This document shows positions 22,014 to 33,822 of a stretch of DNA of 64,000 nt, in pieces (position 1 is the stretch's first letter; every line of letters starts with the position of its first letter). The DNA is taken from positions 115,730,551 through 115,794,550 of the forward strand of contig OX578146.1 of NCBI GenBank assembly GCA_951213105.1. The letters run 5' to 3'. Source of the stretch: Amaurobius ferox. Its lineage: Eukaryota; Arthropoda; Arachnida; Araneae; Amaurobiidae. The notes under the pieces were generated by a model. That model saw only the letters and a program-made list of their open reading frames with translations, was not told the origin of the DNA and ran no database searches. The translations under genes and the position numbers were made by a program.

Positions 22014-22765
22014 ATCTGATGTGGGCAACACATGACTTTCCCTGCAGACTTATATACACGTTCTCTTTATTTAAATTAAATTTAATCCACTTTTAATTCA
22101 ATTTTCGTTCTCATTTGGTAACTGGACCCATTTTCAAAGGTGGCGTAGAGAAAAAACTAAAATATCTCCAGAACGGATAGTCCTAATGTGATGGGGTTTA
22201 TCTTATTATTTTCTTCGTTAAAAATCGCGTATAAAACAAGCATTTAATGGATATATTTGAGCATACGTAGTTTTTTAATTTAGATTTTGACGATTTTTGC
22301 TGGCCATTTTGCAAAGAAAGGCAGGCTGATCTTTTTCGAATCGTACTAACATCTAATCAGCACCAGATTATCCTACAAGTAACTTATCTACCAAATTTTG
22401 TGAAATTTTGTCAATTAGAATTTTAGCTAGAGTGGATACATGAAATTTTTAAGGACCATTCCGCCAAAAAAGGCGGATTCTGTTTTCACGAATCCTACCA
22501 AAAACTAATCAGAACCAGGGTTTCACCCAAATGACTGACCTACCCAATTTTGTAAAATACGGTCCATTGGTTTTTTTTAGTTAGTCTAGATACATACATA
22601 GTTGCGCAGACACACAGACAGACACAAACATAGACGACACGTTAAAATAGTTTTTTCGTAATCTAGAGGTCTTGAAACGTGTAGATCCGCCGAAAACTCG
22701 AGTTGTGATTTTCGGCATGATTCCAATACTTTCCCTATACATTACCATGTAATGCAGGGAAAGTA
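22014..22765 (+). mobile_element. Family B element, full length
   Basis: A good reference copy of about 750 bp. The 5' end is TCTGATGTGGGCAACACATG, then ACTTTCCCTGCAGAC. In the middle are TTGGTAACTGGACC and the imperfect internal repeats CTAATCAGCACCAG / CTAATCAGAACCAG. A CAGACACA microsatellite follows at 22608-22632. Then come TCGAAAACTCGAGTT-like sequence and the 3' hairpin TACTTTCCCTATACATTACC / GCAGGGAAAGTA. The 5' ACTTTCCCTGCA is the exact complement of the 3' TGCAGGGAAAGT. No coding sequence. Confidence 0.8.
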
Positions 22766-23429
22766 AAAAATACTTAATTTATTAATTTTCATCACAATTT
22801 CTCATTACCAATTCCAGATTAATAAACAGTTTTAATATTATTGAGTGCTCACGACTGGCGGCGACTAATTTTTAAGGGGAGATCTTTAGGGGAAGATAGT
22901 AGTTTTCGACTGTGCAAATGACATATATTTTGCTGTGACTTTGATTTTGAATAAAGGAAAATGTTTTTCAGAATTTTAAACGAAAAGGTTTATACTTCAT
23001 TATTTGCTACTTCATTATTTGCATGTTGTTAATTATGAAAATATTATCGTTTTAATAATATGTACCTTGGCGAGTTTTAAACATATGATTTTGAGGTATG
23101 TCATATTTCAGAAAATAACTAATAGAATTTACTGACCGCCAGCTTATTTTTTAACTAAAGTCGCCAGAAAGATATTATTTTCCTAAATGTGAAACTATTT
23201 AATACCTCTAAGCACTGAACCTAAAGTATTTGAAATTACTTTGCTAAAAAGTTTTTATTTATTTATTTATTTATTTTTTGGAAATTATAAATGGTAGTTT
23301 TTATATTTATTTTATTAAATAAAAAACTATTATTTTTTATTATAATTTTTTTTCCAAAAATTAGTGCATGCATACATATTTATTTGACACGTATATTTAT
23401 TTCTGAGCAAATATGATAATATTTTATTT
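22766..23429. other. No gene seen
   Basis: AT-rich, with (ATTT)n near 23258-23275. Confidence 0.4.
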
Positions 23430-24063
23430 TACTTCCCCTGCAATACATGGTAATGTATAGGGAAAGTATTGGAATCATGCCGAAAATCGCAAATCGAGTT
23501 TTCGACGGATCAACACGTTTCGAGAATTCGAGAATACGAAAAAACCATTTTTAGCGTGACATCTGTGTGTGTGTCTGTGTGTCTGTCTTTGCAGATTTTG
23601 TATCCACTCTAAATAAGAAACTAATGGACCGAATTTCATAAAATTTCGTTGGTAAGTCACTTGTGGGCGAATCTAGTACTGATTAGTTTTGGGTACGATT
23701 TGAGATAAAAGAACTCCCTTTTTTTGCGAAATGACCCGCAAAAGATTGTATCCACTCTAGCCAGACAACTAAGAGGCCGTATTTCACAAAATACGGTAAA
23801 TACGTCGCTTGTAGGTCACTCTGGTGCTGATTAGATTTTGGTACAATTCGGAGAAATGTAACCCGCCCTTTTTTGCCAAATGACCCGCTAAACTCGTCAA
23901 AGTCTAAAAAAAAGAACTAAGTATTCTCAAATATATCCAATAAATGCTTGTTTTATACGTAATTTTTAACGAAGAAAAGAATAACACCAACCCCATTACA
24001 CTAGGATTAGCCGTTCTCAAGAAATTTTAGTTTTTTCGTATTTTCTCAACGGCACCTTTGAAA

Positions 24064-24818
24064 AAAATCTGATGTGGACAGCTCATGACCTTCCCTGCAG
24101 ACTTATATCCATGTTCTCTTTATTTTAATTAAATTTAATTCACTTTTAATTCAATTTTCGTTCTCATTTGGTAACTGGACTTATTTTCAAAAGTGGCGTA
24201 AAATACAAAAAAACTAGAATATCTCGAGAACGGATAGTCCTAGTGTAATGGGGTTGAACTTATTCTGTTCTTCGTTAAAAATTACGTATTAAACAAACAT
24301 TTAATGGATATATTTGAATATACGTAGTTTTTTTTTTAGATTTTGTCGATTTTTGCGGGACATTTTGCAGAAAACGGCAGATTATTTTTTTCTGAATCCT
24401 ACCAAAATCTAATCAGCACCAGACTGACCCACAAGTGACTTATCTAGCTAATTTTGTGAAATTCGGTCCATTAGTTTTTCAGCTAGAGTGGGTACAAGCT
24501 TTTGCGGGCCATTTCGCAAAAAAAGGCGGATTCTTTTATCCCGAATCGTATCCAAAACTAATCAGCACCAGAATCGCCCACAAGTGACTTACCTACCAAA
24601 TTTTATGAAATTCAGTCGATTAGTTTTTTAGTTAGAGTGGATACAAAATCTGCACAGACAGACAGACACAGAGACACACACACAGACGTCACGCTAAAAA
24701 TAGTTTTTTCGTATTCTAGAGGTCTCGAAACGTGTAGATCCATCGAAAACTCAAGTTGCGATTTTCAGCATGATTCCAATACTTTCCCTATACATTACAA
24801 TGTACTGCAGGGAAAGTA
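24064..24818 (+). mobile_element. Family B element, inner copy
   Basis: Runs from the A run before TCTGATGTGGACAGCTCATG to the 3' hairpin ending GGGAAAGTA at 24814-24818. It splits the sequence CTTTGAAAA / TAAGCCC, which is continuous in the copy around 28080. No target duplication longer than one A can be found. Confidence 0.75.
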
Positions 24819-25308
24819 ATAAGCCCAGTTACCAAATGAGAACGATAATTGATATAAAAGTAAATTAAATTTAATTAAACAAGAAAGATCAATCATGCAT
24901 AAGCATTGATTATGAAACACTTTCCAACTGAAATGCAATTTCATTTAAAAATTTCTAAAATGTGATACATTCAGTGGTGATATCTTTTACATTATCACAG
25001 TACTACAGTAAATTATTATACTTACATATTTAAAACTGTATAGAAATATAAATCATCTGATTCTCTATGTAAAATCAATGAATATATCATTCATATAACT
25101 TGTATTCCAAACTCCAGAGCTAAATAATTTTGTGTGAAAATAATTCAGCAATTCTTATGTAACTCACCTTACAATCGCTTGAGATATTTGCATTCTGCAT
25201 TCTGCATAAGTTAAAATTAGGCTTCGTTGAAGAAATAATAAAAGTTTAAGGAATTGCATAGGCACGGAATTTAGATGCACAGATAATACACAGATACACA
25301 GATAATAT

Positions 25309-25334
25309 GTGTGTGTGTGTGTGTGTGTGTGTGT
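25309..25334. repeat. (GT)n microsatellite
   Basis: A pure GT run. It replaces the expected 3' hairpin of the adjacent B copy. Confidence 0.9.
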
Positions 25335-26171
25335 ACTCAAAGTATTGGAATCGTGCCGAAGATCGAAACTCGAATTTTCGAAGGATCTACACGTTTTGGG
25401 ACTTCTAGAACACGAAAAAACTATTTTTAGGAAGACGTCTGTGTGAGTAAGTGTATATCTGTGTATGTTTCTGTGTGTCTGTGAGGATATTACATCCACT
25501 CTAATTGAAAAACTAATGGACCGAATTTCATAAAATTTGGTAGGTATGTTTTTTGGGGAAATCCTGATGTTCATTAGATTATAGTACGATTCGTAATAAA
25601 AGAATCTGCCTTCTTTGCGAAATGGCCGGCAGAAATTGCCTTTATCCACTCTAGCTAATAACTAATGGAACAAATTTAACAAAATTTGGTGTATAAAATT
25701 TCAAGAACCTACAAGTGATTTATATACCAAATTTAACAAAATTTGGTATATAAATCATTTGTAGGTTATTCTAATACGATTCTGGAAAAAGGAACCGGCT
25801 ATTTTTGCGAAATGGCCCGCAAAAATCATTAAATATTAAAATTAAAGACTACGTGTGCTCAATTATATCAATTAAATTTCTATTTTATATGTGATTTTTG
25901 ACAACAAAAAGAATAAGACTAACCCTATTACTCTAGGACTAGCCGTTCTTGAGATATTTTAGTTTTTTCGCGTTTTCACTACCCCACCTTTGACAATAAG
26001 TCCAGCTTTTAAATGAGAACCAAATTTAAGTTTAACGTGCAAATTCAATGTCATTTAAAATACTTATGGCTGTTATTTTGTGCAGATAAATTCAAATTAT
26101 TATTGAAGAAATAAAGAGAACGTGAATATAAGTCTGCAGGGAAAGACATGTGCTGCCCACATCAGAATTTT
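25334..26171 (-). mobile_element. Family B element without its terminal hairpin
   Basis: Body and 5' end (CTGATGTGGGCAGCACATGT, then CTTTCCCTGCAGAC) are present on the minus strand. The 3' hairpin has been replaced by the GT run. A 161-codon open frame across this region translates repeat sequence and is not a gene. Confidence 0.7.
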
Positions 26172-27073
26172 TAACAATATTGCAACAATGATTTATAGAA
26201 GTGAACGGGGATTATTTGCAGGCCATTTCGAAAAAAACTCCGGGTCTATATTTAAAGATCCACCAAATTTTTGTAGAATAAATGGTTAACAAATTTAAGC
26301 TGTGTACCATATTTTAGCTCTCTAAGACGTAGGAAAGTGCATTAAAAATGCCATCAAATAAGTATATCATGAAGAGTTTTATAAAATTTAAAAAAAAAAT
26401 GAAAAATTGTTATCTACCAAATTTATTTTAAAATGTAAAGCCTCTCTCATATACAAAATGATAGAACTTTTGGAAAGATATTTATTATATAATATATCTC
26501 CTTTTTCTTTCTGGAGGTTATCCCAAAAGTCAGAATTTAATTGAATTTGTTTTTTTCCCTATATTAAATAAGTTTTAATTAAAAAACTACTTAATGTATT
26601 TTAGTGACATATTTTTTATATATTTTATGAGATAATGTGAACATTTCCTAAAAATTTCGAAGCCATTTGTGAATTTTAAATTTGCTTAGAAAATGTTTGA
26701 AAAATTAAGTCCCATATGGTTCAATGTATTTCATTTTTTCAATCTGGGTTCAATAAAAAACTAGTTGGGTGATATTATTTATTTATATTCCCATAGGTCC
26801 CACAGACCGTCTGAAAAACATACTAAAATTTCATTTTGATAAAGTCATTTTTACGGCAGTCATCGTGCTAACGGACAGACAGACAGACAGACAGAATGAA
26901 CAAAGTTATAAACACTTTTCAACTATGTTGTAAAGTGTTAATAACGAACAGACAGACAGACAGACAGAATGAACAAAGTCATAAACACTTTTCAACTATG
27001 TTGTAAAGTGTTAAAAAAAGAGAACATGGAAATAAGTCCGAAGAGAAAGTCATGTGCTGCCCACATCAGATTT

Positions 27074-28165
27074 TTACTTTCCCTGCAATACATGGTAATG
27101 TATAGGGAAAGTATTGGAATCATGCCGAAAATCACAACTCGAGTTTTCGACGGATCTACACGTTTCGAGACCTCTAGAATACGAAAAAAGTATTTTTAGC
27201 GTGACGTCTGTGTGTGTGTCTGTCTGTATGTCTGTGCAGATTTTGTATCCACTCTAACTAAAAAACTAATTGACCGAATTTCATAACATTTGGTAGACAA
27301 ATCACTTGTGGGCGAATCTGGTGCTGATTAGTTTTGGGTACCATTTTTAGATAAAAGAACCCGCCTTTTTTGCGAAATGGCCCGCAAAAGCTTGTATTCA
27401 TTCTAGCCAAAAAACTAACGGACCGTATTTCACAAAATTCGGTAGATACGTCATTTGTGGATCACTCTGATGCTGATTAGATTTTGGTACGATTCGAAAA
27501 TAAGTAACCTGCCCTTTTTTGCCAAATGGCCCGCAAAACTCGTCCAAATCTAAAATAAAGAACTACGTATGCTCAAATATATCCAATAAATTCTTGATTT
27601 ATACGTAATTTTTAACGAAGAAAAGAATAAGACCAATCCCATCCCTCACACCAAAGATCGTCACATGTGTGACAGTGACGTTGTAGTCATGTTGCACCTA
27701 GGTTAAAATATGACATCATATTTTTGACTTCTATGCGTCGTTACGTATTAGTAACTTTGCAACTTCATAGTGGCTGTATTCTGTGACGTTTCTACAATTT
27801 AATTAACACGTAACAATGTGACGGCATTACAATGGCAATTACAAAGTGACGTCACAAACAAGTTAATATGCGACGTCACAAACGACCATGTAACTGACAC
27901 AAATGACTTCGCTGTGACCTCAATATGACATTGCCGAGACGTACTGCAACGTCCTGTGACGTCCCAAAGTCACAGTGTGACGCAAATCTTACGTCACTGT
28001 GAAAAAAATGCTGTTAGGAATTACACTAGGACTAGCCGTTCTCGAGATATTTTAGTTTTTTCGTATTTTCTCTACGGCACCTTTGAAAATAAGCCCAGTT
28101 ACCGAATGAGAACGATAATTGAATTAAAAGTGAATTAAATTTAATTAAAATACAGAGAACGTGGT
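27074..28165 (-). mobile_element. Family B element carrying a MITE
   Basis: Its 3' hairpin (TTTACTTTCCCTGCAATACA on the plus strand) abuts the 5' end of the outer B copy with no spacer. It is interrupted at CCAATCCCAT / ATTACACTAGG by the MITE at 27643-28019. The 5' end is lost at the junction with the next copy (28155-28170). Confidence 0.75.
27643..28019. mobile_element. MITE rich in TGACGT/ACGTCA motifs, copy 2
   Basis: Inverted relative to copy 1. Ends CCCTCACACCA and, on the other strand, TCCTAACAGCA. Flanked by AT at 27641-27642 and 28020-28021. Removing it and one AT restores the family B sequence CCCATTACACTAGG. Length 377 bp. The internal hexamer pattern is as in copy 1. Confidence 0.8.
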
Positions 28166-28167
28166 AA

Positions 28168-28896
28168 CGAGAACGTATTGGAATCAAGCCGAAAATCACA
28201 ACTCGAGTTTTCGACGGATCTACAAGTTTCGAGACCTTTAGAATACGAAAAAACTATTTTTAGCGTGACGTATGTATGTGTGTCTGTCTGTGTGTCTGTG
28301 AAATGTATGTATTCACTCTAACTCAAAAACTAATGGACCGAATTTCATAAAATTTGGTATGTACGTCACTTGGAAGAGACCTTGGTGCAGATTAGTTTTG
28401 GATAGAATTCGTAAAAACTGAACCCGCATTTTATTGCTAAATGACCAGTGAAAAATTCATGTATCCACTCTAGCTAAAATACTAATTGACCAAATTTCAC
28501 AAAATTTGGTAGATAAGTTACTTGTAGGATGATCTGGTGCTGATTAGATTTTGGTACGATTCGGAAAAGAACAACCTGTCTTTTTTTACGAAAAGGCCAG
28601 CAAAAATCTGAAATAAGAAAACTACGTATACTCAAATATATCTATTAAATGCTTGTTTTATACGCAATTTTTAACGACGAAAAGAATAAAACCAACTCCA
28701 TTACACTAAATGTAGCCGTTCTCGAAATATTTTAGTTTTTTTCGTATTTTCTCTACGCCAACTTTGAAAATAAGTTCAGTTACCAAATAAGAACGAACAT
28801 TGAATTAAAAGTGAATTAAATTTAAATAAAATAAAGAGAACGTGGATATAAGCCTGCACGGAAAATCATGTGCTGCCCACATCAGATTTTTAATCA
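28168..28896 (-). mobile_element. Family B element, third in the tandem series
   Basis: Begins within the 3' region (CGTATTGGAATC on the plus strand) without a hairpin and ends with an intact 5' end, GCCCACATCAGATTTTT. The body aligns with 22014-22765 on the other strand. Confidence 0.75.
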
Positions 28897-30073
28897 TGCG
28901 TGCAGACACAAACATTTGAAACTGAGAAAAAAAGATTTAAAGAAGCACCAAACTGATCGTACTTGCAATGTATACAAAAGTACTATCTATCTCTGTATGC
29001 TAAATGTGTATCCGAAATTGATGCGGTTTACTTTAAATGTATCCTAAAAATATATTATATTTCTAAAATAAATTAAAAATGAAATTAAATTAAAATAGTT
29101 AATTTAAGAAAATGTTCAAAACATTCATAGCTTCCCAGTGGTGTAATTTCTTCAAGAACAAATAAGCTGAACTTTAATAATCGAAATAATCTTACAGTAT
29201 TTCATTTGAACCGCTCAATTTGTTCCAGAAGTATACTGCTCACAAATTCATAAGAGATACGTACATATCATTGAAATACTGTTGAATAGTATTCAGAACT
29301 TCTCAAAATGTGTAGATCCATCAATACCCAATAGTTTGTACTCATAGTGTGTCATCACCATACTTCCCCTTTCTATATAATGTGTATTGACTGTTGAGAG
29401 GAAAATAATATCAATGCGCAGTTAAGTGCAAAAACAAACTTCATTAATAACACCGCGTAAGACAATTAAGTAAATTTTATCAACTGGTTTTAGAGGCAAA
29501 AACAGTTTTCTTCAGAGCAGCCATGATAACTAAAGCTAGAAGACGTCTGCTCTTCGAATTAAAATAATAAATAAAATAATGAATAATAAATACAATAGAC
29601 GCATTCTATCTTTTATTATTAGGTCTTAATACTGAAGAGAAATGCTGTTATGTCTCTCAAATCGGTTGATGCATTTCGAAATTTCATGTTATATTAATGA
29701 AATTTTACTATAGAAATTATTATTTTTTTTTGCTCATCAATTTTATGTATTTTATTTAGAAAATATTTTATTTTAATTAAATCATACAGCAAAGAGAATT
29801 TATATATCAACATGTATTATATCATAATAACTGGTATTACATTACTGGTATTTATTTGTCATTGGCAATTTTAACTTTTTTAAATATTCGATGATTTTAC
29901 AATTCCCTCGTAAACAGGTTTTTGGCAATTCAGTTTAAAAGGAACAGATAAAGATCTAAAAATATATTTAAAATAAAATAGTTTAGTTTATTCGTAATAA
30001 ATTCAAATTATCTAATTTGTAAGAGTATAAAACAAGGACAACAGGATAATGCAGCAATCTCCTTAATATTTAT
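28897..30073. other. No gene seen
   Basis: AT-rich spacer with no supportable feature. Confidence 0.35.
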
Positions 30074-31023
30074 AAAGAGAAACTTGTGTAAATATTTTTA
30101 CGATTGAAATACTTTTAGTATAAATGCTAGAAGAAGTTTAAATAAGAAATATGCTTATGCATTTACTTTTCATGCTGTAAGTGATAGCGATATTAAATAT
30201 TTACTTAAAAGCGGAGTTATTTCTGTAATCCGTAAGGCGTTCGTAAATAGTTACTCAGAAAATATGCTTTTCATATTCCATGGATTTATTTATTAAAAAA
30301 GTGTATTGCAAAGTCATTCAACAATTAATTTAATTATACAAAAAAGTATAAATATATAGAAACTACTTATCGAAACAGATAACCTGAACTAAATTGTAAA
30401 TTAATTTTATTCCTTCCACATGGAAGGCCTGAAAGTGTCAGTTTCCATAGAAGTTTGCAAAAATTGTGGCTTATAGAATGTTTCTAGCTACCATTGCAGA
30501 TATCGGTTTTTCTAGCCCATAATAACTGGGAAACCGGTCCATGAATGCTGGTATCTACAGTGGGAGTATCAGCCGAATTTTAGGAATGCCCCTTATAGGT
30601 GGGTTTAGTGTTTATGAAACAACAACATGCCTTAAATTACCTTTTAAATACCCGATATATCTACAGTATTTAAATAGTACAATTAATTTGCCAATTCAAA
30701 ATTCGGAATGGGCCGTTTCGATAAGTAGTTTCTATATATTTATACTTTTTTGTATAATCAAATTAATTTTGGAATGACTTTGCAATATACTTTTTTAATA
30801 AATAAATCCATGGAATATGAAAAGCATATTTTCTAAGTAACTATTTACGAACGCCTCACAGATTACATAAATAACTTCCGCTTTTAAATAAATATTTGAT
30901 ATCGCCATCTCTTACAGCATGAAAAGTAAATGCATAAAATTTTTTCAATATTACTTAAACTTCTTTTAGCATTTATACTAAAAGTATTTCAGTCGTAAAA
31001 ATATTTACACAAGTTTCTCCTTT
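30074..31023. repeat. Large foldback: two about 305-bp inverted arms
   Basis: The left arm at 30074-30377 and right arm at 30714-31023 are reverse complements with scattered differences. Examples are GAGAAACTTGTGTAAATATT at the outer left and its complement AATATTTACACAAGTTTCTC at the outer right, and the inner CTTATCGAAAC / GTTTCGATAAG. The 336-bp spacer contains repeat F (30420-30625). No transposase frame. A foldback or long-TIR element, or an inverted duplication; the target duplication is not resolved. Confidence 0.85.
30420..30625 (+). repeat. Dispersed repeat F, second copy, in the foldback spacer
   Basis: Shares blocks with 1385-1560 and, at its right end, with the TIR of the element at 1153-1350. 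Confidence 0.45.
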
Positions 31024-32103
31024 CGAGGATACGCTCTATCCCCTTAGTCAATGCAAAAGAATCAACAAACCCGAGTTCGAAAAGAGGAATGTTTCCTCCT
31101 GAACTTCCGATTCAGTTTCGAGACCAAGGAAAATCTTTCGTTGACTCACTAGGTGCCTGATTGGGCCCTAACTATTCCTTCTTAAAGATTGGAGAAGGAC
31201 ACGACTTCGGTCATCGCCCCCACCTCCTCCAAGCAGCATTTTTATTATCATTTTTTAAAGCACCTTTTTCTATGATCTTTTATCTCTTCGCTAGAAATTT
31301 AAAGGAGGATTTTCATCCTCCCCTGGGTACTTCTCTAACCCATGTCCTTGAGTCCTTGAGAGTCCAAGGGAAAATCTTACAATTTCAAAACATCGAATTA
31401 GTGTAAAATTTCAAAGGAATAAACAAAATACTCTTTATTTAACTATCGAGCTTCTATTATAACTAGAATCTTGGTTTTGTCATTCGATTTAAATCAGCTT
31501 CCAAACCAGTGAAATACTCTAATATTTCGAAAATTCGAATTAGGGATACCAATGCAAAGAATTCCAAACAATCCAAAACATTTTTTCAAGGTAATCGAGC
31601 ATTTCTACCCGATCCAGAATCTCGAATTTGGTCTCATTCGATCTATTCCAACTTTCATATCAACTAAAAAACCGTACATTTCAAATAACTTTAAATGACA
31701 GGTGGTGATTCAAAGGTATATTTTCAAACAAAAAACTTATACTAGTTTGCTTCTCAAAAATAATAAATACACAATTTGATGTCCTTTCGCTGCGTGTCAC
31801 ATTTAATTATCCCTGGCCATTAAGAATGCGCGAAGCGCGGGAAGAATATCTACTATGCAGTCAGTATACAGAAGCGCATTCTTCGTAATATTCTTATTGA
31901 AAAATAATATATATTTTGATTCTATGCGCTGGCAGCAAGATATCCAAAACTTTTTCTACATCTTTCAACGTTCAATGTCTATTTTAATTTCGCCGTATAC
32001 TTATCATGTCTTTTACGAAATGTCTCATATGTTTAGAAGGCACATATTTATTACGTCTAGACAGTGCGATAACTTAGGGATGATTATGAAATATGAATAT
32101 AAA

Positions 32104-32134
<31 letters not shown>

Positions 32135-32884
32135 CGTGACATACATTTCTCATTTTGCATGGCAGGTACATAGCTCAAAATACTAAAGTACTAAAACTAA
32201 ACAAAAGTGTTAAAAGCAACATACACGGAATTAATTGAGCAGTTTCTAAGGCAAAAAACAGTCTTTGTCAAAACAAACAAGAAACGCAATGGTCACTCAT
32301 TACAGCTAGATCGGCAATTAATGTTAGAACAAAAAAAGTGACTGAAGCAGATAAAACGGTTTTCCAAAGTAAAAACAAAAGAGTATATATTTGAAAATGC
32401 ATCATTTTTTTCAATATCCTTTTTTTCTTTCTCGTCATTGACAACTCTCTTTCTCTGTTTCAGTCGTTTAACTCCATCGGGTATTGAAATTTTAGAAAAC
32501 ACAATTATATATCTAATGTTAATTATATAGAGTTTAACCGTTTAGTAATACAATCAGCAATTCCCATACCTAAAAACTGAGACCATAGATATGATTTTTT
32601 GCAGTGGAGCAAAGATACATCACTTCAGATGCTTCAAAAGTCGGTTTAAAACTTCGAGTTTGTGGACGGAAGACATAGACAGAGAAGAATATAGACTTTC
32701 ATCTTTATATAGGTCTCCTAGTAAAGGCATTAACCACCCCATTAACATTGTAAAGAAAGGTCTATAAGTGAACGCATTAAATATATCTATAGTAAAATGA
32801 CTATGTCAGATTACATAAAAGGGATTGTTGCACCATTAGCGGAAAATTGAAGAAATTAAGAACACAAACTCGGCAACAGAACTA
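31024..32884. other. No gene seen
   Basis: 31030-31390 is somewhat less AT-rich and has an 81-codon frame with no known motif. (TA)n at 32107-32134. The rest is AT-rich and featureless. Confidence 0.35.
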
Positions 32885-33458
32885 CAGGGTAATTAAAAAA
32901 GATGGACCAAACTTTTTCGAGGTGGTAGTATACCCCAGCCCAAGCATTTTCCGTTAGTTTACCGGGTCGGAAATGAAACTTAAAGGCGTCAGTGGGGGCT
33001 TAATTGTGAAATCGATGAGGTAAGGCAAATATACAGAAATGAATTAGAAGTTATAAAATTTTATTTAATAAACAATAATAACAATAATGGCTTGAGAGAG
33101 CCATCGCCAACCTGAATGCACATCTCACAGAGGCGATGGGGGGATTAGTGAACTCTCTCGAACACACCAGGCATGTCGCACACTTCGGCAGCAAGGGCTG
33201 AAATTCTGGCGACGAGTTCCTCTTCAGATTCGAGGGGAGTGTCAAAGACGAGACTTTTGAGATATTCCCACGAAAAGAAGTCAAGACATGACAGATCGGG
33301 CGATCGTGGGGCCAAGCTATGGGACCACCTTGCTCTATCCATCGCTTTGTAACGCCTTTACGTTTCATTTCCGAGCCGGTAAACTATGACGAAAAATGCT
33401 TGGTTTGCTGTGTACTACTATCTCGTAAAGTTTAGCCCATCTTTTATGAATCACCCTG
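32885..33458 (-). mobile_element. Mariner-type element, internally deleted
   Basis: Terminal inverted repeats of about 95 bp: CAGGGTAATTAAAAAAGATG on the left and CAGGGTGATTCATAAAAGAT on the other strand at the right. Both run on through AAACTTT..CGAG.T.GTAGTA and GTTTACCGG.TCGGAAATGAAA. TA flanks at 32883-32884 and 33459-33460. Length 574 bp. Confidence 0.85.
33080..33345 (-). pseudogene. Transposase C-terminal fragment (mariner-type)
   Basis: The minus strand reads APRSPDLSCLDFFSWEYLKS, then LVFDTPLESEEELVARI and EVCDMPGVFERV. In a shifted frame it continues with a QSM.RRCE-type tail. PRSPDL-LDFF-W-LKS is the block around the third catalytic Asp. The upstream two thirds of the transposase are gone, and the remaining frame ends almost at the terminal repeat. 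Confidence 0.8.
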
Positions 33459-33471
33459 TATATAAAAGACA

Positions 33472-33560
33472 CTGTCAATTACAGAGCATTAATTGTCAAT
33501 TACAGAGTATTAACTGTCAATTACGGAGTATTAACTGTCAATTATAGACATTTAATTGTG
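33472..33560. repeat. 22-bp tandem repeat, about 4 units
   Basis: Unit ATTAACTGTCAATTACAGAGT with small changes, immediately right of the mariner remnant. Confidence 0.85.
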
Positions 33561-33822
33561 TACAGACACTCAATTGGTTACAGAAGGCATTTATTTAACA
33601 CAATATGCTAATAGGAGATATTTTGTTGCATTTACAAATGATTCAATAACCAACTCTTACATTTGCCGAAATCTAATGTTTAAAGTTTGTCCAAAATGTT
33701 AACCCACAGTGACAATAAACATATAAAACTCAGGAAAAATACCCTTATGTGCTTTGGGTAACATAGCATGTATCACCAGATTACAGCAACTATTAATCGA
33801 TGAAGTATGGCGGGTATTTATT

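Larger units (their letters stand above)
24880..27016 (+). mobile_element. Family C element inside a B copy, itself carrying a B copy
   Basis: Starts ACAAGAAAGATCAATCATGC and ends with the AACTATGTTGTAAAGTGTTA hairpin. The terminal 70 bp (CAGACAGA microsatellite plus hairpin) occurs twice in tandem, at about 26874-26942 and 26947-27015. A family B copy lies at 25334-26171. Non-coding. Confidence 0.65.
23430..27073 (-). mobile_element. Family B element split by nested insertions (outer copy)
   Basis: Three pieces of one minus-strand B copy. 23430-24063 has the 3' hairpin and most of the body. 24819-24882 carries TAAGCCCAGTTACCAAATGA and the AATTAAATTTAATTAAA block. 27017-27073 holds the 5' end, GACTTTCTCTTCGGAC.. 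to ATCAGATTTTT read on the plus strand. Joined in order they give the layout of an uninterrupted B copy. The gaps are filled by a plus-strand B copy and by a family C copy. Confidence 0.7.

Noticed and set aside
25164..25649. 161-codon open frame on the minus strand
   Set aside because: It runs across the end of a C element, a GT microsatellite and a B element. The Thr-His run is the microsatellite.
33472..33560. CRISPR-like array of short repeats
   Set aside because: The units are contiguous with no spacers, and this is an animal-type genome. The same applies to 40826-40957.
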